This document shows, in pieces, positions 22,181-33,718 of a stretch of DNA of 64,000 nucleotides. The notes beneath the pieces were generated by a model. That model did no database searches. It was given only the letters and a program-made list of their open reading frames with translations, and had not been told where the DNA came from. The translations under genes and the position numbers were made by a program. Source of the DNA: Nymphaea colorata (lineage: Eukaryota; Streptophyta; Magnoliopsida; Nymphaeales; Nymphaeaceae); the NCBI RefSeq assembly GCF_008831285.2, contig NC_045139.1:9635204-9699203 (forward strand), read 5' to 3'. Numbering within the stretch: position 1 is the first letter of the stretch; each line of letters starts with the position of its first letter.

Positions 22181-22554
22181 ATTTAAAAATTAAAAAAATT
22201 TGTCAAGCATGCGGCCATACCCAGGTGGGGGCTGAAAGTCCGACGGCCCTGGGCCCAATACCCACCCTTATTATATGGGGGAGTTTTTTTGTAACACACA
22301 TTACCATTGTTAAAGACTTTAAAAGAATTTCTTTATTCAATGGACCTTTAAGAAGAGGAAGGAAAATGAAAATTTAAGTTTTTGTGTAGATTACGTTTAT
22401 ACTGACTGTCAAACATTTTTGCCCGTGGCATGTCTATGATGGCCTCTATTGCCTTACCATTGGGGAATATCCCCATTCAGACGTCGGAGATTTATATTTA
22501 TGAATTGACTTGTATATCCGAGATTTAAATTTGTGAATTGACTTGTACATCGCA
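21738..22554. other. Non-coding block DNA
   Basis: Matched by 62170-62985. It contains AT microsatellites at about 21940-21957 and 22140-22182. No gene or known element is recognised. Confidence 0.5.
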
Positions 22555-22744
22555 TGCTGGTGATAAAATCACCGGTGTAACAAAATTCCTTAGGAAGGCC
22601 GTATACCGGTGATTTTTTTTTCACTGATACGGATTCTCTGGCTAAAATTTTCAAAGGGAAGCAGTAAACCACAATAGCCTTTATGCCGGTGAAAGACTTC
22701 ACCGGGACATTTGCATAACCTATACATGTGATTTTCTTGTAGTG
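22555..22744. mobile_element. CACTA transposon terminal fragment
   Basis: The complement of 22731-22744 reads CACTACAAGAAAAT, the typical CACTA (En/Spm) terminus. Inside it are several ACCGGTGA / TCACCGGT motifs in both orientations (about 22570-22710), like CACTA subterminal repeats. The other terminus was not found, so it is a single end or a degraded non-autonomous copy. Block 2 counterpart: 62990-63143. Confidence 0.7.
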
Positions 22745-22919
22745 TGGGAAAGAAAAACAAAAGAAAAGACAGTAATGTTAAGAATGGAGTGAGCCCAATC
22801 CATCCAACGATTAAAATCCAATATAAATATATTTACATATATTTAGTGCCATAAACAAGTGTAGGGAGTTCAGAATGTTGTGGGCCAAATCCTTATGATA
22901 ATTGTGTTCTTTTTTGTTA

Positions 22920-23335
22920 CCCGATTCCAGGTAAGGCTATATATGGGATTTTGAAAAAGATTCCAGATTTTGTATATAATATTTTTTTTTAAAGCAACCA
23001 ATTGGCATCTTTTCAAGATTTGATAGGACACTCCAAAATAAATTTCCTGGCGTGGCTTGATTTGTTCATTAGTGAGAAAGGAGAAAGGAACTTCGTGAGA
23101 AACATCTGGTGCAGCGAAACTGCAAAACTGATTGCAAAAATTTTTTATCTGTAGCAAAAGAAAGTTGTCTCCATTATTAAATGCAAACACATGTGCCAAT
23201 ATCCACCAAGAGCCTTGTTCTGTTCATTGGTGACAAAGGAGAAAGGAACTTCATGATAAAAATATGGTGCAGCAGCAAAACTGAAAACTGATTGCAAAAA
23301 AAATTGATATGGCGATCTTCACAAAACGACGGGTC
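22920..23335. repeat. FR repeat, two tandem partial copies
   Basis: Two successive copies of the GAGAAAGGAACTTC motif stand at about 23085 and 23240, each followed by an AAACTG-ATTGCAAAAA run. Same order at 63500-63770. Block 1 homology with block 2 ends near here. Confidence 0.65.
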
Positions 23336-23364
23336 TTCACAAATTGATATGTAGATTGGTAATC

Positions 23365-24190
23365 GAGATATCTTTGACCTTTTTTACCGACCTTAACCAA
23401 TTGTCAAATTGGATTTTGATGAAAGAAGGAATATTGATGCTTTGGACCCAGGTCAGAAGGTTTATCGAGTCCAAATCCATGTAGTTAATTTTTGCAAGCA
23501 AAATTTTGCATTTGAGTGCCCATTCAAACCTCCTGCCAAGTTTTGCAGGATAGCAAACGACTGATGGATATTACGCATAAACTGGTAAGATGTAATTTTT
23601 GATCCCACAGGACCTCATCTAAGACCATATCCAATTAAGCTAGAACTGATAAAGTCTGGTATGATAATGCTTAGATTTGACCCGATTCTGATCCTTTTAC
23701 ATCCCTAAAAATAGCTCCATATTCTAAATATCTTGGAGCACTGAATTTGGAGTAGAGCCGTACATGAGCATAATTGAGCTCGAGCTGGGCCAGCTCAAGC
23801 TTGACACAACACAAAAAACATGACTTCAAGCTGAGCTAGAACTCAAGTTGATTTTCATGGAACAGGATCGAGCTTGACTCAACTATATTGTGTCAAGCTT
23901 GAGCTCGATTCACTTTACTCGTTTACATTAACCTGTCTCATTTTTTTTATTTGTTTAACTAGTCAACTTGTTTAAACCAGTTTTATATAGTCAAGGCAAG
24001 CCCTGTATACACGAGTTGAGTTCTAGAACTCGACCTGTGAAAACATTTTGAGAATAAATATATTAGCAGAAATGAGCCTGGAATAGATACTGAGCCCCGT
24101 CTACACAAGTGTAGGGAGTTCAAGAATTTTGTGGGTCTGATCCATATGACAATTGTGTTCCGTTTAGTTATAATGCACCCAATTCTGGGT
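23365..24190. repeat. CR repeat unit opening the second, partial block copy
   Basis: Begins with GAGATATCTTTGACC and matches 44860-45705 to its end, including the GAGCTGGGCCAGCTC palindrome. It is directly followed by LTR L3, so the FR repeat and RING 3' end present in block 2 are missing here. Confidence 0.7.
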
Positions 24191-24194
24191 AAGT

Positions 24195-24410
24195 CCTGTT
24201 GCGCCTATCGCGTGACAGTGCCCGGCCTAAGATAATGCAGGCCCCCCTCCCTTTTCCATCTTTTCTTGCAAAAACTCCCCCCAAGGGTCGGTTTTGGCTC
24301 CTTTGAGTGGGCAATAGCCCTGGTCACACCTCAAAAGAGTGTTGGCAGGGCTAATGGCATATCCCACTTAGTCAAAACCCATTTTTCTAACAAAATTTTG
24401 AAAATAACTT
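24195..24410 (+). repeat. L3: short Tat LTR (U3) fragment
   Basis: Contains the CCCCCCTCCCTTTTCC and TTTGAGTGGGCAATAGCCC motifs found in L2, L4 and L5, and ends before the TATA box. It may be what remains of the 5' LTR of the element whose 3' LTR is L4. Confidence 0.65.
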
Positions 24411-24469
24411 AAAATTCTCATCTATTTTAAAATAATCTTGGGCAAGATTATTTCATCTCTCTCATCTAT

Positions 24470-25760
24470 TCATTTGTCCAACTTCATATTCTCAAACATG
24501 ATGGTCAGTTATTGGCTCAATTACCAGCTTTGCTTGACTTATGTCATGCATTCTTGTGCCATCATTTTAGCCAAATATTTTTTCAAGTTCCAATACTTAT
24601 GATATGTCTTTCCTCACATTTTACTACTTTTATAATTTCATTGGATCATCAATTATTCATTGGGAAGTCTATTTTTTCTAAAGTTGCTTCAAAATGTACA
24701 TTTTATTATATATTGTCAATCCCTTATTTATTTGTCTGACCTCATATACTTGAACATGATGGCCACCTATTGGCCCAATTACCGACTCACTTGACTCAGG
24801 TCATGCATTATTTTCTCTCATTCATGTGCAGCCCAACAACTTTCTAGCTTCAATACACATAGTGCGTCTTTCTTCCCATGGGTCATCAACTATTCTTTGT
24901 TTGTTGTAGAATTGCTTCAAAATCTACATTCCATCGTACTTTGTCAATCCCTCATTTATTCATTGGTCCAACCTCACGTTTTCTAATTTAATTACCAACT
25001 TTGCTTGGCTTAGGTTATACATTCTTTTTCCTCATAATTGTCTATCCTCAATACTCATAGTGTATATTTCTTTGTATTTTACTACTTCCATAATTTGGGA
25101 CCTCGATTGCTCTTTGTCAATTTATCATTTATTTGTCTGGAATGACATTCTTGAACGTGACTTTGCTTGACAATTTTCTAGGATCAGCACCCATAGTATA
25201 TCTTTTTTCCTATTTTATTACTTTCATGATTTCATTGGGCTATCATTTATTCCAAATTGAATGTCAATCTTTGCTTTACTCGAGTATACTTCATTTTCAA
25301 TCATTAGACATGTACTCAAGTATACTCCATTTTCAATCATTAGACGTGCAAGAATCAAACATTATGTATTGATAAATTGCTCATAAATCTCTATATCTTC
25401 CTATATTATCAACTTGATATCTTGCTATGAGAATCACTATTTACCGATCATATTTCTACAATAAATTTCTTTCGTTCAAGCTTTGTCCCAATTGCGTGTC
25501 AAAATTCTTTTATATCCAAGCTCAGACACGTGATATTACCTTTTACCCTCACGTATCAATTTTGTCCATGCTTTCATTATATTGAGGCAATTTCCATTAG
25601 TTTCGCCTCAATCTTAGTTCGTGATCAACACGTGCTTGACTCGGGCCATACATTCCTTGTTTTCTCACTTATATTCAGCCCAATAATTTTTCTGCTTCAA
25701 TACATATGGAATGTCTTTCTTCTCATTTTACTACTTCCATGATTTTATTGGGCCATTACT
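24470..25760 (+). repeat. Degenerate tandem repeat, about 170-250-bp units
   Basis: Five diverged units start at about 24470, 24723, 24952, 25121 and 25560-25620. Shared motifs in order are TTATTTGTC, TTGAACATGATGG, GGCCCAATTACC, TTGACTCAGGTCATGCATT, CTTCAATACACATAG and TTTTACTACTT. It lies inside the Tat remnant between L3 and the 3' UTR, so it is probably retrotransposon internal DNA and not host satellite. Not recognised from known families. Confidence 0.65.
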
Positions 25761-26261
25761 TATTCCAAGATTTTTGCTAAAGCTCTGATTATATTCTATT
25801 TTCAATCATAGAACATTTGATTTTTGACTTATTCATTCACACATGTTGAATCTGTATCTTCATGAATCGAACCTTATATATTTATACTCTACTTGAGATT
25901 TAATAATTTCAAAACTAAGATTCTCTGTTTTCCAACATTATTTTGATATCTTGCCATGAGAATAACCAACTACCGATCATATTCTTATAACAAATTTCTT
26001 TTCTACCAACTTTGTCTCATTTTTTTCTCCTTAGAGACAAAATAGAAATTCTTGCATACCAAAGCTCATATATATGTTATTACTTTGCACTCTCAATTTT
26101 CTATTAAGAATACCAGTTTCCTTTATATAACTTTGTTCGCACCTTCCTTTTATTTAGGCAATTGTCATTAGTTTCTTCGCCTCAATTCCAATCTAAGACA
26201 TCAATCTTTTATCTTCTACCTAGCATTCTGTTTTGAATCAGATCCTATCTTTTACCACTCA
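25761..26261 (+). other. A/T-rich DNA inside the Tat remnant
   Basis: Continues the degenerate repeat style (GCCATGAGAATAACCAACTACCG near 25953 echoes 25425). No frame of interest. Confidence 0.4.
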
Positions 26262-27243
26262 TGGCAATTGCTAATACTGGGGCTTTTTTTTATTTTTATT
26301 TCAAAACATTTCCAAATTACTTTTGCGACAAATATTTTTCATGAACAATCATCATTATCAATAGAAAAATGGATCATATCCCAATCAAATCAACTCAGCT
26401 GTTAAGTTAGAGATTTGACTAAGCGCAATCCGGCCGCTAGGCTCGGAGCTTTCTAAAAGCTAGCTCAACCAGGTCACTAGACAAGGAAATTTTATGGAGC
26501 AAGTGCAACTTAGCCGTTTGGCTAAGGGCTTTTCAAAGCAAGCTCAACCCAAACATTAGTTTGGGGAATTTTAACAAGTTCAAAATCCAGCCTTGGGTGA
26601 AAACGAAAAATTTCACCCAAAGGCACTCGAGGTGATAAGAAATTTTCTTGTCACAACCAATGAATGAGCAATAGGGTCTCATCCATTGCTTCAACAAAGG
26701 TGTTCGAGGTGATGAAGGTTATTTCCTGGCATTGTCACTTGTTATTGAGCAACCCATTCAGGAAAGGAGTAAAACCTGAAATTATGGACAAAAGAGCAAC
26801 TCACGTAGGCAAGGGGTTAAACCTGCAATGCAAGCTGAAGCAACCCGTGCAGGTAAATGGGTTAAACCTACACTGCAAGCCAAAGCAACCCACGTAGGTA
26901 AATAGGTTAAACCTACACTACAAGTCAACGCAGCCCACACATGCAAGGGGTTGAACCTGAAGCCAACGCATTGCACATAGATAAGGGGTTAAACTTGCGA
27001 TGCAAGTTGAGGCAACTCATTGAGGAGGGTTAAACCTGAATTTGATATCAGCAAACCCGTGCAAGCAAGGGGTTAAACCTGCAACATTAGCTTAAACAAC
27101 CCATTCAGGTAAGGGGTTAAAACCTAAAATGCAGTTCCAACATTTTTAATCTTTTTAGCCAAAATATTAGTCACTCAAAATTTGGGTGCTTATCTTTGCA
27201 ACTAAGCACCACAAATGCCGGCTTAGTAGCAAAGAGGGGCATC
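26262..27243 (+). mobile_element. Tat element remnant: 3' UTR and polypurine tract
   Basis: From TGGCAATTGCTAATACTGGGGC it parallels 3902-3925, the start of the first element's 3' UTR. A repeat-like part around GCTAGCTCAACC / GCAAGCTCAACC lies at 26400-26560. The tandem array and then a polypurine tract AAAGAGGGGCATC (27231-27243) follow. All coding regions are missing. It joins LTR L4. Confidence 0.8.
26750..27130 (+). repeat. 3' UTR tandem array of the Tat remnant (about 8-9 units)
   Basis: Units of about 40-45 bp carry CAACCC..GCAGG and GGGTTAAACCTG, homologous to 3957-4260 but with different unit number and spacer words. Confidence 0.9.
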
Positions 27244-27732
27244 TTTTATCACCTCAATTTTTTTTTAAAAAAAAGAGAGGTCATTATTTTATTGTTTGGA
27301 TTTAAAACAAATTTGCATCTATTCGATCCAAAATGAATTTCTAAACCTAAGTTCAGATCCGAATCGAGCATTTCAGACCCAAAATTTGAATCGCGTTCAA
27401 AACGACAAAATTTGAGTGTCATGTGTGCACAGAACTTCCCTTTGCTTTAAGAACTCATTTTTCATGGCAAAACATTTTCTAAACCCAAGTACCATGCTCG
27501 AACAAGTCGACAACTGACTAAACCAAAATCAAATTTGGAACCACTTTGGAGTCACTCAAAATGGAGTCAGGCGCTCGTTTTTCACAAAATTTTGTTTACA
27601 CATTTTAAATAAAAAAAATGTGTTCTATATAAACAATATTTCTTTATTTCATTTTATTAGATTTCATCTGATTTTATTTAAATTTAATATATATATATAT
27701 ATATATTACAAAAGGGAAGTTTGCGCCGCGCA

Positions 27733-27757
27733 AGGCGATCGCGTAATGCGATCGCCT
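27733..27757. other. Perfect CpG-rich hairpin in U3
   Basis: Arms AGGCGATCGC (27733-27742) and GCGATCGCCT (27748-27757) flank a 5-base loop. It stands in otherwise A/T-rich DNA. L5 has diverged GCGATCGCG words at about 46665. Could be a protein-binding or methylation-prone site; role unknown. Confidence 0.7.
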
Positions 27758-28048
27758 GCGGGCTTCTGCCTGTGCCCAGACAGGGGCCTGTGACAGTGCA
27801 AGCCCCCCTCCCTTTTCCTATTTTTCTTGCAAAAATGTCCCCCAAGGGGCAGTTTTGGGTCCTTTGAGTGGGCAATAGCACTAGTCACACCTCAAAAGAG
27901 TGTTGGCAGGGCTAATGGCCTATCCCATTTAGTCAAAACCCATTTTTCTAACAAAAAATTGAAAATAATTTAAAATTCTTTGAAATTCTGATGAAAATAT
28001 TGGAAAATTAAAAAAAAAATCAATTTTTGAGTTTTGGCATCAAAACTC

Positions 28049-28056
28049 TCTATAAT
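28049..28056 (+). promoter_or_regulatory. TATA-like box of L4
   Basis: TCTATAATACCCCC, one base short of the CTATAAATA seen in L1, L2 and L5, so this promoter may be weakened. Confidence 0.6.
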
Positions 28057-29398
28057 ACCCCCACAATCCCCCTCATGGGCAAGAGCTCGTCCTTGGAAAA
28101 AACTCTAGTTTATTTTCATTTGAAGACTTAGAGTTTCTCATGAGCTCTCTCTCTCTCCCTCTTCCTCTTTCCATTTCTCTCCAACTTGGAGCAAGCTACA
28201 ACTCTTCAAGGAAGCACCAAAGATCTCTACAAGAAGTCATCTCCCTCACCTTGGAGCTTCATTCATGGTGAGATCAAGATTATTTCAAACATGGTTGTTT
28301 TTTTTCCTCACACTATTCTCACTAGAGGTATGTAATTAATATCTCACATCTTTCTTTCTTATTTTCTTCCTCTCCCTATGGCTAAAGGAGATATCTTTAA
28401 ATCTCTATTTTAGAGTCAAGAGGCTATGCTCGAGTGCACCAAGTTCACGAGAAGATGAGATGATCTTTCATTTCCATGCATGAGTCATGTTATTTCATTT
28501 CTTGAAAATAGTCTTGCTTTGCTTTCCCTTTTTCTCTCTTGCTCATTTCCTCATGGCTAAATGAGATAGCTCTCAATCTCTATTTTAAAGTCAAGAGGCT
28601 ATGCTTAAATGCACCGAGAGCATGAGAAGATGAGATGATATTTCTTTTCATAGTTGAATCATGTTTTCCCTATTAGTTGAATCTCTTTATCTTTTTTTTC
28701 TTTCTTGAATATTGACTACATATTATCCATGCATAGCTGCTTCGTTTTCTATTTATATGTAAATGTATGGCGAGACTGAGAGTATGGTTTGAGAATTTTT
28801 ACCTTCATATTAATTTTTGAGGTTGGGACTTATCCAACCAGGGAAAAACCCTCAAATAATATATACATTCTAACATGCGTTTGCATGTCATTTTGTTGGA
28901 TAGTTTCCTTTTTAATCATCTGATTTGGAACCCTATTGAGCACCTTATCTTGTGGTTTGAGCTTCTTCCATACCCAACGGTGGAAGAAATATATTCCCTT
29001 GCAACTAATGAAATAACAATATTCTATGTTTATATAAATCATATTTTCCAAAACATTTTCGAATGAAATATTTTAATGCGGCCTTAGAGACGTAGCTTAG
29101 ACTCTTACATGAGTCCAAGCTCTCCTCCGGCCTACATAAAACTTAAAGTCGGTTGTTTTCATTTTCTTGTTTTTTATTCTCATAAAGACATGTACGTATA
29201 TATGTGTTATATACGCATACATGCACATGATTATTTCTTTTTGTCATTATCTCTTTATGATTTAACATATCATTTTACAAACTCTTATATACATATATAT
29301 AAATATATATACGTGTATTCAATTTTTTAAATCTCTCTCTCTTTCTAAAATGATCTTCTCTTTTCTATATGATTTAAACCTCATTTTCACATAGTTTC

Positions 29399-29415
29399 AT
29401 GTATGTATGTATCTA

Positions 29416-29484
<69 letters not shown>
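29399..29484. repeat. (AT)n microsatellite in L4
   Basis: About 80 bp of AT; L5 has the matching tract at 48441-48508. Confidence 0.95.
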
Positions 29485-29487
<3 letters not shown>

Positions 29488-30353
29488 TATGTATATATAA
29501 ATATGTATATGAATACATGTCTCTCTTTATTTTAAATCTATGATTTAATGATTTTCAAGATCTTTTTCTCTCTCTCTTTATCTATATCTCACCTTGAGAT
29601 CAAGTGTTTCATCTTTTCCCATTCTTTCAATATTTTTCTCTTATCATTTAAGATTTCTATTTTTCATTTGCCGACTTCATCAAGACCACAAATTAAGTAA
29701 TGACCTAATATTGAATTCATGTTTGACGGTCTACAAACTCAATCTATTTTCAAAAACTTTTCCTTTTTATATATGATAGTTATCAAAAGAAAAATCTTAA
29801 ATGTTTAATATGGTAGGAATGTTTCTAGATGAATGTTGTGGTATGAACGTTTCATTATTTTTTAGTCATATATGTTTCATTCTCTTTTAATCATATAGGA
29901 TCAATGCATTCATGCATTCACAATCACTTAAGCAGTATGTGACAGAGCTCAAACTAGGTGGCAACCGAATTAGAGCAAAACCTCAAACCTACTTAAGGTC
30001 TTAAAAGAACACTAAAGTGATTTCAAAATGATTCCCAAATGATATTTATAAAGATTTCTCAATTCTAGTTTTTCCCAAAATGTCTCACATTCTCAAGTGA
30101 TTCTTTAAGAATCTTTTCAAAAGTTTGAAACATCAAACTTCCAATATTTTTCTTGACCGCCTATAGAATCAAAAAGATGTTCAAGTTAAAACGAAATGCA
30201 TCAATGATAAACATAGACCTTGGTTTAATTACCCCTGGTAAAGGCGTCAGGAACTGTCGATCCTCGTACCCATGGGCAAATCTCTTTCTTTTTTATTTCA
30301 AAACAAAAACCTCATTTTTCTGTGGCACTCCAAAACCAACCAAAAATTTTGGG

Positions 30354-31003
30354 AAGTCTTAAGGTTTCCTTTATTCCTCTTCTATTGGGGTGAGGACATT
30401 AGGCTCCCTCTGGCCAGGTACTTATAGTCATAGGCCATTATGATTAAATTAATAAGTCGAGATGCCTTTGATGTTTTTACTCATGAACTTACCAATTTGC
30501 ACGTGAGATTTAGATGAAAAGTGAAAATATTGATGTGGTTTAGACCACAGCCATAAACATTGTGTTTTTTCTAAAAAAAAATATTTGTTTTATAAGTCAG
30601 TGATATAAAACTTTAAAACCCCCGTATTTTAAAAAAAAAAACCAAAATGAAAAAAATGTGAAATACTTTTTTTGTTTTAAGTGTCCTTTTCATTTCTTTT
30701 AATGACAAATTGCTGGTTTGCAATTTTTTTCATTTTTATTTTTTGCTTATTTATTTATTTTTTGATGTTGGCATTACTAGTTTCTTAAATATTTGAATTT
30801 TCCCTTTTTTTTTAATTTTTAGGTTTTGAAATAGTTTCTGATTTTTTTACTTATTTCTTTTAAGAAATCAATTTTATCCTAAATAAATTTCTGGTCGTAG
30901 CCATGCAACCAAAAAATCCATCTTTGGTCCTTTCAAGGCCACTTTTTATCAATTCAATCAGCCCAACAACAATATTTGGTTGAACCAAACTAGTGTGCAT
31001 GTC
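30354..31003 (-). promoter_or_regulatory. Orphan RING upstream region
   Basis: Contains the TTCCTCTTCTATTGGGGTGA motif, the TATA-like box (complement of ACTTATAG near 30420) and the further upstream DNA of the RING genes, but no RING coding sequence. It is squeezed between LTR L4 and a LINE 3' end that begins after GTGTGCATGTC (about 31003). Equivalent to 49444-50050. Confidence 0.65.
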
Positions 31004-33486
31004 ACGCACCCCCAATGCAGAAACAACTCTGCTGGAGGGATCACCTCCGAAAATGAAATTAGAAAATGGAGCTATACACAGATCCGTAAGGGATAAAGAA
31101 AAACGTATCAGGAGACTAAGAAATACATCATAAAAAATCAATGCAAGACCTCCATTTATATGCAAAAACATGGAAGGAAGCCCAGATTACAGAACCAACA
31201 ATTTACTGGGTATATCAGTAGCAGGGTCATCAAAAACAATTTGTACCTTTTGGGTGTGCAGAAGAACTTTCTGAAATTTGGGATCTAACTTATGTCGCCC
31301 CTCACAGAAACTTCTTATCCAACGCGGCCAAGTTTTATTGTTTGAGATAACAATAATCCTTTGCCATCTGCTGCCATGGAAGATTATGGAGAGAACTTCT
31401 TGCAAAATCATTGTTTGTGGCATGAGTAGGTCATCTGTGATATTCTTCAGTCGCTCTCACAAAATTCTTAATAAGAATCTCTAAAACCTTTAGCCAACTT
31501 GAGTTCATGTTGGAAAGCTATAGAGTGAGTGCAAATGCTACCTTCTCCAATTCTCGGCCACTCTCCTGCTATACATCCAATTAAAATCCAAAACTTAATA
31601 GTCTTGAATTCAGTATCTTCCCGGCTAGTCAGGAGGCTGCTGTCCTCGCAAACTTTTAGGACTCGGCAAAGTTCAACCTCAATACTGTCTGAATTTTGGC
31701 CTAGCATACACCGATTTCTAAACATCCATACACCCCAGTGTAATACTCAAAACCTGTCCTCATTGGGGAGAAGACAAGGCCTCTCAATGCCTAAACGTAA
31801 AAGCATAGCCTAGAACGGAGGCACCAGAATGATGTTAGATTCTGAAAGCTGTTTGACAGACAACTTCAACCAATCTTCACACCAGCTGAATTCCTCAGCT
31901 GAAAGATTCTTCACCAAGCATCTGCCCGACCAGTCATCATACAAGATGCTAAGATTTCCTTAACCTTAGTCTCCACTTTCCTCTAGCCTTTGACAACACC
32001 ACGAAAAAACCATGAGTCCTTTGAATGGACTCTTAGGCCCCTTAAGAAACTTTTGAATGGACTGATATATTCCCCGGCAAAAAACTTAGCCCACCATTTA
32101 ATTCTGTAGCAAATATGTATGCCCAAGGCTGCAATTCTGGCCAGATTGACTTCATAAATATTCTTTAGCCCAATGCCTCCCTCCTCTATGGGTCTGCAAT
32201 TTTTCCCAGGCCACATAATGAGCTCTCTTCCTCTGATCAACAGGGCCCCAAAGGAAGGACACCATCAGATTATTCAACCTTCGGAAAACCACAGTCGGAA
32301 GCAAAAAAATGCTACTCCAAAATTCTATAGTTTGGTTAACCACATGTCTTGTTCAACATAAAAGCCCAGTAAAGGAAGCACGATTTATTCTTGCTTACTA
32401 CAAGCCCAATAGTTCTCTCCAGAAGCTCCAGCAAGGTTTGAATTTTTCCCAATGATTTCGCCTCTAGTTTTGAAGAAATGAGGACATCATTGGCGGATGG
32501 CACATGCCAAATCCCAGAAAAGAGGGAATTCTGACCCTGCCGCTCCAAATTTTATGCTGAAGTTGTTCGGTAAGCACTTCCAAAACCACAACAAGGGGGG
32601 ATATAGGATCCCCTTGTCTGAGCCCTTGCTCCAAGTCAAAATATTCTCCAGCCCGGTTGTTAATCATGACAGATGCCAATGCCGTAGAAAAACATGTAGC
32701 CGCAGGACTAGTCCAGCAAAGCAAAGAAAGGACGATTTATTCTTGCTTACTACAAGCCCGATAGTTCTCTCTAGATGCTCCAGCAAAGTTTGAATTTTCC
32801 CCAATGATTTTGCCTCTAGTTCTGAAGAAATGAGGACATCATCGGTGGATGGCACATGCCAAATCCCACAAAAGAGAGAATTCTGACCCTTCCGCTCGAA
32901 ATTTTATGCTGCAGTTGTTGGGTAAGCACTTACAAAACCACAACAAGGGGGGATATAGGATCCCCTTGTCTGAGCCCTTGCTTCAAGTCGAAATATTCTC
33001 CAGCCCGGTCATTAATCATGACAGATGCCAATGCCGTAGAAAAACATGTAGCCGCAGGACTAGTACAGACATCACTGAACCCAAGCCCTCTCATAGCTGG
33101 AGTGAGGAATTTCCACTCCACCATGTCATAGGCCTTCGCCAAATCGATCTTCAAGCAACAAGAAGGGGCTGTGCTGTGATCCAAGGAGTTTAGAACTTCA
33201 TGTGCAAGAATGGCATTAGCACTCAGACTGCACCCTAGGAGAAACACCGCTTAATTAGGGCAGATTACCCTACTAAGGATGCCTTTCATTGGACCTGCTT
33301 GGAGTTTGCATAAAAATTTATACAGCAAGTTATGTAGCGCTATTTTCATATGTTTTCCTCTGTGGACACACTAAGGCCCTGGTACATGCCCTCCATAACT
33401 TCTCCAGAACCAGCTTAATTCCAAGTAGATTTTTGAAAAATTGATCACATACCTCCCTGATTTTGCTAGAATCCTCTGTGACTCCT
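31004..33486 (-). pseudogene. LINE ORF2 3' half (RT to 3' end), minus strand
   Basis: Readable pieces in the order of translation start with the pre-RT segment at 33596-33480. RT follows at 33247-32930 (LKIDLAKAYDMVEWKFL and GLRQGDPISPLV) and thumb pieces at 32855-32336. 32240-31983 encodes WWAKFFAGEYISPFKSFLRG, and a C-terminal part follows at 31725-30860. An internal duplication of about 330 bp around 32390-33050 repeats the thumb and GDPISPLV region. Stops and frameshifts are abundant. The 3' end abuts RING upstream DNA at 31003 and shows no poly(A). A second copy is split over 50051-50989 and 57001-58161. Confidence 0.82.
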
Positions 33487-33718
33487 GTTATCTTTTTAAG
33501 GAAGGAGATGGAACAAGCGAAGATCTCTCTTAGTAAATTTATCATATAGGCAACAAATCTGAATATCGAGAATAATAGGATAGATTGTAATCTCAAGTTT
33601 TTCTTGATAGGATTAGTGCCTATCTCGAGTTTCTCTCAATGGCTAAGGAATTGCTATCCTTATCCCATCTCTGTTCCCTGCCTATATAAAGAAGAGCATG
33701 TAACAGAGCTTCGATGTA
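33487..33718 (+). repeat. Copia-2-type LTR fragment
   Basis: Starts TGTTATCTTTTTAAGG directly after GACTCC, the same LINE-LTR junction as at 58161/58162. It keeps U3 and a TATATAAAG box (about 33683) and stops at CTTCGATGTA, where RING DNA begins. It is therefore the same insertion as copia-2, carried along by duplication and then truncated. Confidence 0.85.

Larger units (their letters stand above)
27244..30353 (+). repeat. L4: Tat LTR, near full length (3.1 kb)
   Basis: Starts directly after the polypurine tract (TTTTATCACC, where L1 has TGTAATCACC). It has its own U3 with a CpG-rich palindrome, a weak TATA box at 28049, the common leader, two R/U5 blocks (about 28376 and 28552), an AT microsatellite and the ACCAAAAATTTTGGGA end. 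The last 9-12 bases of the LTR are gone, and it runs straight into RING upstream DNA at about 30354. It sits at the equivalent place of L5. Confidence 0.82.

Noticed and set aside
27684-27888. Basic frames in U3 of L4 resembling frames at 18917-19123 and 46621-46910
   Set aside because: Antisense LTR DNA common to all L copies; no start context or domain.
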